This document shows positions 55,769-64,000 of a DNA stretch of 64,000 bases, one piece after another. The number at the start of each line of letters is the position of its first letter. The first letter of the stretch is position 1. A program made the translations under genes and the position numbers. The notes beneath the pieces were generated by a model. That model had not been told where the DNA came from, did not search any database, and saw only the letters and a program-made list of their open reading frames with translations. The stretch comes from Platanthera guangdongensis (lineage: Eukaryota > Streptophyta > Magnoliopsida > Asparagales > Orchidaceae), in contig CM077165.1 in assembly GCA_039583875.1 (NCBI GenBank), forward strand, positions 69,738,757-69,802,756, read 5' to 3'.

Positions 55769-56830
55769 AGAAGCCCGACACTAAGCATTAGTGAACATTC
55801 AAAAGGAAAGCATCACTTGGGGTTCGGCCTTGGAGCCATTGAGGAGGAGGTTACCTAAGGGCTTACACGCAAGTGAGTTGATGAGCTTCCGGAAGATCTT
55901 CGGTGGAGGGAAGAGTATCCCGTGGGGTGCGGCCTTGCTAGAACCTTGCGGTCACAGGGACACTTCGCGAGAACCTTGTGGGGTTCGGCCTTGCTAGAAT
56001 CTCACGGGGAGAGGATGGTCACACAGCAGCGATTCGATGAGAACTCTCTTGGCGTCGACGAGATCGTCTGAGGCTGCGGGTTTCAGCGAGTCCGCGGAAG
56101 TGCACTTGCGCAAGTCGTCGGGAGTTCTCTTGCGCGAGGGTCGTCGAGTGTTCTCTGGCGCGAGTCGTGAGGAAGGCGAACAGGCGGAGATGGTCTTTCG
56201 GCGGGATTTATATACGTCGTCGGGATTCTTATGGAAGCCGAGCGGTCGGAGAGCTCTTTCGGCGGGATTCGGCGGGATTTGTCTAATTTGGTGAGATATA
56301 AAATGGGTGGCTGGGATTCGGAGTATATAATGATGTTTTTCTTGACTACTTTGGGAAGCATTGCACCATTTTCAAATTCTTCGAATGTCAAGTTAATACA
56401 AGATTAATAAATACATGTTTATTATAAAGACAATCTATTCGGATTTGAGCGAGACTTCTCCAGACACTTCTTGATGTCAATTGTGATGTGTCGAAATTCG
56501 CAATGACATATCTTTGTTAACCTTTTATTGTTGTGTAATGGTTTGCATGCCTCGTGATAAGCATAAGTATTCGTATGCACAAGGATAGAAATATATATCT
56601 ATATATATTTACTATGAATGAGGATGCATCATGACACAAGTCCTTGAACTGATCAAACTTACCTGGGATTTGGAGAGTCATCGTCTTAGTCCCACAGGTA
56701 GAACACATTAGTAGCTTAAAGTGAGTATGCTCAACAGGTAGCACATCTGTTATTGCGGACGCTTGTTCCAAGTTAGCCTTGAGCCACCTACTGTCCAGAT
56801 CCCAAAGTATTCACGGGGACCTAGACTACC
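55769..56830 (-). other. Region between gag and the third ORF of C
   Basis: It replaces the pol genes. Next to gag (56830-56663) is a segment bounded by TTCTGTTTTGCAG and CAG/GTAAGT, with a faint trace of the protease site (W-x-L-D-S-R). Further on, 56207-56214 (minus) reads TATATAAA, a possible promoter for the third ORF. Around it GGCGGGATT and TCGTCG words form a loose palindrome-like cluster (56080-56330). No convincing gene is seen on either strand. Confidence 0.5.
56207..56214 (-). promoter_or_regulatory. TATA-like box upstream of the C third ORF
   Basis: Minus-strand ACGTATATAAATCCCGCC, about 450 bp before the ATG. Whether it acts as an internal promoter is unknown. Confidence 0.3.
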
Positions 56831-56843
56831 CTGCAAAACAGAA

Positions 56844-58416
56844 TTACTTCACCTTAGGAACCCAAATCATATTGGGTCCTAGGTTTCTATTAGCATAAGC
56901 ATGCAACTGCCTTCCTTGAGAAAACCTGTCTGGAAGACTGCCTCTGTCCCTATAATGTGGATAAGCCCTTGCTGTGGGCACAGAGAGGTTGTGCCAACAT
57001 TCAATGGCAAAGTGTCCCACTTTGCCGCAGCACCAACAAGAGTGAATGTTGTATCGCCGTTTTCGACCTGATCTAGTGACTGATGTAGTCACGGACCTAG
57101 GTCTCAAAGGGATAGGGCATGTTCTTGTTGCACAAATTCCTCTTCCATCGAGGCATGATGAAGGGTGGAACGAGTGCATGATGTGTGCGTTATGAGGCCG
57201 AGAAGGTGGTGCCATTCTTTCAGGCATCTTCCTTGCTGAGGCACCATGACGCCTGACATCATGACTTCCATTCTCCCAATCCCGTGTCCTCGAATGGAGA
57301 GAATTCTTCTGTGAACTAGGACATGCAGATCCACACTTTGTTGTGGCAATGGCCGTGAATACAAAGGGCTCAGAATGAGCCTTAGGTATTTCCTCATGGG
57401 TGGCCATGACGCCTCTTGCACTATGGACGTTTCCACATGGGGACAATTCACCCTTGCAGTGACCACGATTATTCCTGTGGTCATACCTGAAGGCATGATG
57501 AGTTGCCTTCCCGCTTGGAGTGGGAGGTCGGAACACTGTTTCCCCATTTCTCCATCCCTGGATAATCCGGGAGATCCACCCGGTTTCTTGTTTTCTCTTC
57601 ATAGCATCAACTTTGGAAAAGTTAGATACTATACGTTTCTCATTATCTAGACTATTCTCTAGAGCTGAGATCTTAGAGTCCTTGACCTTGTTGGACGCCA
57701 ATTGGAGAACCAACAAGATCTTCAGTCGAGCAATCTCTCGAGCTTGCTCCTCAGCAAGTAGATTGCTTTCCTGAAGGGCTCTCTTCAGGGAATCAGTATT
57801 TTCTGGAGGAGAGCAGTTTCTGTCTTCAGAAAAGTCAAAAGATGTGGGACAGGATGAAGATGATACCTGCTCATCTGGGTTATTGTCATTAGAATCAGTG
57901 ACCAATGTTTCTTCCTCGTCGGAGCTGCTTTCCTCACTATCTTCTTCAGTCTCTGACAAGGATACTGGAGCTCTAATGCAATCCGAGGGATCCTTGCATT
58001 CATCTTCAGAAGTGAGGACCCCCACATATGCTTCATCCTCTGATTGGCAGCATATTTCAGCTTTCTCTGACCCCCCCCATCAGCTCTGAGATCATCATCC
58101 ACAGAGATTTAGCCGTTTTGCATTTTTCCAACCTGGAGCGAGAGGCTCCAGACCAGACATCCATAATATTTTGTCGAATCCTCTGGTCCAGTTGGAAAAA
58201 TGAGAGTTCCATCTCTGTCATCTCAGCAATGCACATGGGCACTTGGATCCCCGAGTCGGAGGTCTTCATGGGGATAAACAGACCCTCTTCCAGGATGAAG
58301 GATGCTCGTGGATCGATGGCATCCAGGTGAAATAATACTCTCATCCTCCAGATAGGATAATAATCCTTTGAGCATGCAGGGAGTTTGAGTGGCAACACGT
58401 CATAATCCAGATCCAT
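56844..58416 (-). pseudogene. gag of element C, internally shortened
   Basis: The ATG at 58416 opens M-D-L-D-Y-D-V and a gag domain start (Y-Y-P-I-W-R-M-R-V) up to S-L-W-M-M-I-S-E-L-M-G-G. There a run of eight Cs on the plus strand (58071-58078) shifts the frame by one base and stops it 5 codons later. The next frame holds an acidic Ser/Glu region, a helical stretch and a second-type knuckle C-W-C-C-G-K-V-G-H-F-A-I-E-C (about 57020), ending I-W-V-P-K-V-K at 56844. Compared with A, the second half of the UBN2 domain and the first knuckle are missing. The late part (57100-57500) is His/Arg-rich. Confidence 0.85.
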
Positions 58417-58476
58417 GCTTCTGACACTGGTGGCAGGATTCTGCTCAAGGTGTTAACCTTTTTGAAGAGCAACCTG

Positions 58477-58488
58477 CCTCTGATACCA
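58477..58488 (-). other. Primer-binding site of C
   Basis: Minus-strand TGGTATCAGAGG, two bases inside the 5' LTR. Confidence 0.92.
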
Positions 58489-58490
58489 CT

Positions 58491-60125
58491 TGAAAGTCCA
58501 CCTAGTGTCAGCTATGTGCACCTATGGGGGGGGGAATAGGTGACGTGTGGTTCTTTTGCGGAATTTACGGATGTACCTGCACAATAAAAACAACAAGCAC
58601 AGCACACAGAATACACAGCAAATTTATAGTGGTTCCCCGACTTGGGTACATCCACTTTCCCCCTTCGACCTATCTCCCCAACAAGGGACGACTCGGTCAC
58701 TTCTCCAACGGGATTGAAATCCAATCCCTTCACCAACGGAAGGAGCCCTTCCACACGTGAGAGTCAACACTCCCACAAAACGGGTTGCACCCAACCCTTA
58801 CAACACGGAACAAAAGTTCCTTTACAACAAAAGTAAATATGGAATGTATATGAGATACAAACTTCTTTCGGAGACTACGGTGTTCCTCTTCGTTCGACGA
58901 CGTGTTCTTGAAGTCGATGAAGAGTCTACAACCTCGGTCTCTCTTGGAGAAGATCTCCCCGGAACCGGTGGCGGCACACGAGCGGCGGCTAGCTTCGGGA
59001 TCGGCGGCTACGATGAAGAGTGGCTGCAGAACTTGGAGATCTAAACTTCGTAGCGAAGCAAGCTAGGTCTACCAACGGTCACTCTAGGATCAGTCGTCTC
59101 GATTGATTCGGACGGAGGAGTTTTTCCCGGTCAACAAATCGAGAGACAAGAGATCTCTGGATAGACGCGTGAGACTCAAGCTTTGCTAAGCTTCTGTCAC
59201 CGGAGATCGGGAAGAAGATCGATCAGCGGTGGCGACGACTTGACGCGAGCGGCGGCGGCGGAGCGGAGTGATTTCACGAATTTAGGGTTATGTCGCTGCT
59301 CGGTTTTCTTTCTCTCTTCACCGTCGATTTACTGCTCAAAATACCCATGTATTTATACCCTGTAGATACAACACATGTGACCGTTGTGGGACCCACAAAA
59401 GAAATCCCCAAAATCCGGTTCAAACAAGTCCAGAAGCAGAATCCGGTCCAGCAGCATTCTGAGAAAAAGCCAAGTCAAAATCGGCGATAATCGCAGACGA
59501 TTCTCGACGAATCGGCGAGAATCACCAAGTGATTCTCGACGATTCGTCGAGAATCGTTTGTGATTCTCGTCGAATCACTTGTCGATTCTCAACGAATTTT
59601 ACTTTATACATGGGCTGCTTGACCACTGGTTCGGCGGGAATCACAAGTGATTCTCGCCGAATCTTACTTGGCACTATTTTGAGATGGCCAAAAGGAGTCG
59701 GCGAGAATCACTGATGATTCTCGTCGATTCGGCGAGAATCACTAGTGATTCTCGCCGATTCGGCAAGAATCACTTGGTGATTCTCGTCGAATTTGCCTTG
59801 GACGATTTTTCGTCTTCCACCTAGGAGCTGCTCCTTGATCCTCCATGCTCCTTGTCTTCTCTTGCATATGAACGACCCTGTACTTGAAAGTAAGTGCACT
59901 CTAATAGAGAGAGTACACATAGGCCAACACACTGATCTGCTCAACGAGGGATTACGTCGTGCAGACCCGTGTATATTGACCTACTGCACCCTGACATTGG
60001 TGTGCACTTAGCGTGGAGAAACTGCAAGTACAACTTGAAAAAGTTTATCAAATACATTGTGAATTCATCTTAGCTTGACAGGGGGCTTCCTCAAATCCAG
60101 GTAATCGTGGATACAATACCCAACA
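58491..60125 (-). repeat. 5' LTR of C (1635 bp)
   Basis: Collinear with 51544-53180, with TATAAA at 58628-58623 (minus) and the palindrome array at 59481-59795. It differs mainly by single C/T or G/A changes and a shorter G run near 58525. Confidence 0.94.
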
Positions 60126-60148
60126 GGTGGTTCCTCATAAGAGGTTTT
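60126..60148 (-). pseudogene. Sliver of L pol between C and D
   Basis: Minus-strand codons T-S-Y-E-E-P-P lead in frame into the L reverse transcriptase at 51543 once C is set aside. It proves that C and D sit in the same Athila element. Confidence 0.75.
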
Positions 60149-62084
60149 TGAAAGAAATAGTGCCTAACTACCTAGAGGGGGGGGGGGTGAATAGGTGTAC
60201 TTTTTCTTTTTAAATTTAAGGCAGAAACACTATACAATTAAACCTGTATTTGTAATTTTCTATAACAATTCAGCACAGCTAGCTCAGCAATCATAGAAAT
60301 AAACAAACACAGAGTGCACACAGATTTTTATAGTGGTTCCCCAAGGTCTGGGTACATCCACTTTCCCCCTTCACCTATCTAGTAGTGTACTAGATTCGGC
60401 CTAACTTCTGCACTTCTGCTCAGATCCTCAGATCCTACAGCTCAGAACCCCAAACAGGTTCCTACAACTCAGAGTGTCCCCACTCCTACAACTAAGGCAC
60501 AAAGCCCTACCACTCAGTCTTCAACAAGAACTACACTCAGGTTAAACAGCCCTACCTCAGCCTTCAACAAGGCCTACACTCAGAGAATTGATTCTCCTAC
60601 ACTCAGGCTCAAAATCCCTTCCTCAGCCTATATAAATTTAGGCTTACAACTCACATCCCTTAGGATCCTACAAAAGGAAAATAATAGAAAAGTTTTAGAT
60701 CACCACTCAGTTTGAGAGAATGTAGAGGGCAATCTTCTTGATCAGTTCTTGATAGCACTGATTCCTGAGATCAACTTTGTCTTTGCTTTCTTCAAGGCTT
60801 CTTGAGTCTGAACTCAGTAAAGATGATCTTCTTGAAGTAGATCGGCTGGCAACTTCCTTCTTAGGATGGAGAATTAAATCTGGATCCTACTTTACAGTCT
60901 GGTTCAGAATCTGCTTCTTAAGAGATTTGATTAACAAGTCTCTTTCTTGACTTCAATTACTGGAGTTCTCTCTCTCCAAGTAAATCTGAAGTTTCTTCAA
61001 AATACTGATTTACAGTTTTCTCTAGATCTGTATTGATCTTCTTAATCTTCTGATTAATTCTTTAATTGTGTTCTCTAAGATGTTCTATGTTGAAGGAGAA
61101 AGACCTTTATATAGTCTTCCTCCAAGTTAACCGGCTGATCCAGTTTCTAATGAACTTCTGACAGCTCTGACAGTTGCAGTTGACCGGTTGAAATGGCAGC
61201 TGTCAAGTCATCCAGTCATTTCTTGAAAATACTGTCTCTGTCTGAAAGTGTCGAGACTGATCTTCATTATGTGTCGACACAAATAGACCAAGTGTCGACA
61301 CAAGTGAACTAAGTGTCGACACTAGCCTTGATGGTGTCGACACAACTCCTTGTGTTGTTGCAATAGCTTCTCGACACTGCTTCTTCAGAATGTGTCGATA
61401 CTAATTCTGTATGTCGACACAAGCCTTCTGTTGAATGTATCGACACTGGTTGAGTGTGTCGACACAAGTACTTCTTCTTTAACACTTAACTGAATTTTGC
61501 TGTGTGTCGACACATCTCCTTTGTGTCGACACATCTTCTTTTGTTGTTGATACTTGCTGAGTGTCGACACATCTCCTTTGTGTTGACACATGCCTTCATG
61601 TGTTGAAACTTGCTGAGTCTCGACACATCTCCTTTGTGCCAACACAAGTACTTTAACTTTGTTGAAGCTTGCTGAGTGTCGACACAGCCTCTTGGTGTCG
61701 ACACATTTGATGTCGACAAAGCTTCTCTGGGTGTCAACACTGCCTCTAAGTGTCACACAGATTATCTTGACAATTCTTCACGGTGTGTCGACACAGCTTG
61801 TATGTGTCGACACTTTCCACCTGGTGTCGACACTGCCTTTCCTGGTGTCGACACAAATACTTCAAGTGTCGACACAGCTTCTCTAGGTGTCGACACAAGC
61901 CTTCATAAGTCTCGACACTACATCTCTAGGTGTCGACACATGGACTTAGAAAATTTTCTGCATTTTCTGCAATTACTTAACCTGCACATATAAACTCAAA
62001 GCACATCAAATACACCTTGATGTATATCATTGAGTAGGGTGAGGCTTCTTCAATTCTGGTACACATTTTCCAATGTAACCAACA
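60149..62084 (-). repeat. 3' LTR of D (1936 bp)
   Basis: Plus-strand TGAAAGAAAT to ACCAACA. It holds a G13 run near the U5 end (60178-60190), TATAAA (minus, 60332-60327) and a TGTCGACACA array (61247-61945). Confidence 0.88.
61247..61945. repeat. TGTCGACACA palindrome array in the D LTR
   Basis: About thirty exact or near copies of GTGTCGACACA, as in the LTR of A, spaced 8-30 bases apart. Confidence 0.92.
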
Positions 62085-62098
62085 ATCTCCCCCTATTT
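62085..62098 (-). other. Polypurine tract of D
   Basis: Minus-strand AAATAGGGGGAGAT directly before the LTR. Confidence 0.9.
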
Positions 62099-62348
62099 GG
62101 AGAAGTCATAACCCTTAGTCAATGATATACACTATTCATAACAAATACTCAATATGATGTATAACAATATTATATGACAGGGTAAATACTAAACAAAACA
62201 TGTATAAACAATCATCACAGAATAAAAATGTAACAGATTGAACATAAAACATTATTTTGTTATAACTTTCAATAGTTTCATTAATCAAAAGTTTACATAG
62301 ATTTTAATGCAAAAGATTATAGAGTAGTAAACTTAAGAAAATTCTATT

Positions 62349-64000
62349 CTATGGTTGCTCTGGCTCCTTGATAACAATGCCCTTTCCAGATTGAATCTTG
62401 GCCTGAACTGGAGCATCATTGTCATCAGCAGGCTTCTTTCCATTAAGATCTTTCTTCTTCTGTTCTTCAGCCCTTATCTTTTGTCTCTCAAAATAATGAT
62501 AAGGCTTAGGGAAATACTTGCTAGGCTACTGTGCATTACGAGGTAGCTTCTCTAGTTTAGTCTTCCTTCTGTATTGTACTATGGGCTCTTGCCTAGCTTC
62601 ATGTTTTCTCCATTCTTGGTCAGAGTATCAATTTACCCCTCTCTAGGAAATTATCCTTTGCAGCCTTCCAGGCAGTCAGAATAATATTTCTAGAAGTTGG
62701 TCTCCACAGTTCAAAATCAGGCCTTAACTCTGCCTGTTCTCTGAACCTCTTCTTGGATAATTGAGCTTCTTGCTCTTTTAATACTGCCTCTTGCTCTTTT
62801 AATACAACCTCTGGCACAGGCTGTACTACTTTCTCAATGATCACATTGTGAGCACCTTCTGCAGGACAATACATAGATTGTATCTCTTGATGTATCATGT
62901 CAAAATTTGCAGGAGGATAGATCACTTGAGCCACTTCAACTTGCTCACCTCCAAAATATGCAGGATTTATCCCAGATTCTGCTACATTATCATCATCACA
63001 CAAAGGTGGATATCCAAGGGTAGCTCTGATGCTGTTTGAAATCCATTTAGCATGGTCAGAGCCTGCTGTGACTAATACCATCTCCCCCTTTATGACTTCT
63101 CTTTCTATATGATCCCTAAGATCATCCTTCTGAAATCTGATCTGAGCATTCAAATAGTTAACACCATCTTATAAAAAGGTTTTAACTTTTGGAGCTTTTC
63201 AGTAATAGCCTTTTGAGAATCTTCAATGGCAGTTTTAACAGCAGTTAGGCTCTCTTGTAATTGCTTGTCAAATGCTTCTTTGGCAGTAGCACTTACTGCA
63301 GTCTGGGCAGTAGCTATGTTTTTCATTTCACTTACAATGGCATTATGAGAGGCAGTCAGATTATCATTCATCTGAATCTGATTTTCCAGGACATATCCTT
63401 GTTTCACTGTCATATAATCAACCCGTGTCTTGATCTTCTCTTGATGAGTAGCCAGATATACCACTGCATTGCCTCCTTTGTGGAAACAATCAGTCATTTC
63501 TTTCTTATTTTGATTCACTTCAAATCTTATAGATTTTACGTCTTGAGCCAGATCAAATTGAAGGGATTTATGTCCTTCATCCATATATGTTTCTAAAGCC
63601 TTCCTTTGCTCATCCAGCTTGATCTGCAAAGCCACCAACAATGAACTATAATCAGCAGTTGGGGCAGGCTGCGGAACAATGGTTTGCAGTGCTTTCTTAT
63701 AGGTCTGGCTTCTCCTTTTGAAAACCTGTAGCTTTCTTTTCTTGGCTCTAGAAGCCTCTTCATCTTCAGATTCAGAAGTACTAGCAATGTCTACTCTATC
63801 CAGTGGAGTAGGTGGCAATTCCTTATATGCTCTTGGTAGCTCCTCAGCACTCCTTTTCTCCTCAGTCTCATTTCGAGCAGTCTCCTCATGAAACTCTACA
63901 TACTCCCCCTCAAGGTTAGCTGACTCCCCCTCAACAGCTGCTTTCTCTCCCTCAAAATCAGTCTATAGTAAATCAGGGAACAGCTATTCTAGTGTAAACT
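62349..64000 (-). pseudogene. Third ORF of element D, C-terminal part
   Basis: Read from the right edge: an acidic stretch (E-G-E repeats, with a TAG near 63965), a basic cluster R-A-K-K-R-K-L-Q-V-F-K-R-R (about 63710-63755), and a long coiled coil (63150-63650). A frame change near 63150 follows, then the repeat V-L-K-E-Q-E-A (twice, about 62770-62810), the conserved L-W-R-P-T-S-R-N-I-I-L at about 62680-62710, another frame change near 62625, Y-F-P-K-P near 62510 after a TAG, and a basic/acidic tail ending at the TAG at 62349. It belongs to the same family as C and I. The N-terminal domain would lie outside the window. Confidence 0.75.

Larger units (their letters stand above)
51539..60130 (-). 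mobile_element. Young Sirevirus derivative C lacking pol, with target duplication
   Basis: The element itself is 51544-60125 (8582 bp), flanked by GGTGG (51539-51543 and 60126-60130). Both LTRs and the primer and polypurine sites are present and clean. The interior has a shortened gag and a long third ORF, with no integrase, RT or RNase H and only a hint of the protease start. By eye the LTRs differ at about 14 substitutions in ~1635 bp plus a G-run length. It can only have moved with enzymes supplied in trans, unless pol was lost after insertion. Confidence 0.93.
60149..64000 (-). mobile_element. Sirevirus-type Copia element D (3' part)
   Basis: Minus-strand order: third ORF (from beyond the right edge), polypurine tract, 3' LTR. 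It belongs to the A family by LTR ends, promoter block and palindromes. The left flanking 5 bp are GTTTT. Confidence 0.87.

Noticed and set aside
55791..56294. Plus-strand Gly/Arg/Ser-rich frames in C
   Set aside because: GC-rich repeat-like words open by composition; no supporting motif.
56517..56771. Captured host exon in C (frame with L-L-M-C-S-T-C-G-T-K-T)
   Set aside because: The bounded 168-bp segment is not open in any single frame, and its start aligns with a degraded protease site; I cannot name a host gene. A homology search would settle it.
1..64000. Host genes, tRNA or rRNA
   Set aside because: I found no intron-exon gene, tRNA-like or rRNA-like sequence outside the transposon families described; a tRNA scan and protein search would be decisive.

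Overview
The window is a nest of plant LTR retrotransposons; I recognise no host protein-coding gene, tRNA or rRNA. The organism is a flowering plant, probably a eudicot with a repeat-rich genome, and the locus looks like heterochromatin. Evidence: Ty1/Copia elements of Sirevirus type (large gag, CCHC knuckles, a third ORF after pol, initiator-Met tRNA primer sites), Ty3/Gypsy chromovirus (Tekay/Del type, chromodomain tail), Athila-type and Tat-type Gypsy sequences, and a coding-less large element primed like Athila. I use letters for elements.

Left part (1-17326): A (minus, 1-4659) is the 5' part of a Sirevirus: LTR, primer site, degenerate gag and protease start. It sits in a plus-strand third-ORF pseudogene (I, 4660-6219). 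This abuts E (6220-15843), an element with ~2.9 kb LTRs and almost no coding capacity, which contains a decayed solo Tekay-like LTR (F, 10322-12414, target duplication ATACA). E abuts a minus-strand chromovirus pol fragment (G, 15844-17326).

Middle part (17327-45098): B (plus, 17327-28149) is a long Sirevirus with gag, pol and third ORF; its 3' LTR is cut off after 212 bp. H is a Tat-like LTR/gag fragment (28150-28922 and 38622-38854) split by J, a structurally complete Tekay-type element (28923-38616, target duplication CAGTC). J carries a probable 76-bp intron between gag and protease. K (plus, 38855-45098) is a Copia element also inserted in H.

Right part (45099-64000): L is a minus-strand Athila-type element inserted in the 3' LTR of K. 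L is interrupted by C (minus, 51544-60125, target duplication GGTGG), a young Sirevirus derivative with gag and third ORF but no pol, and 18 bp further on by D (minus, 60149 to the edge), whose third ORF is seen in part. The nesting H > K > L > C is four levels deep.

Themes: (1) strong splice-site-like signals at ORF junctions (gag-pro intron in J; 3' splice sites after the gag stop and just before the third-ORF ATG in B and C); (2) a third-ORF family with an N-terminal domain resembling the 'putative plant transposon protein' family, coiled coils, nuclear-localisation-like basic clusters and a C-terminal W-x-P-x-S / YFPKP block, with no visible envelope features; (3) arrays of short palindromes in the LTRs of nearly every family here, although the families are unrelated. 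Almost every coding copy is dead through nonsense mutations, frameshifts or catalytic-residue changes.
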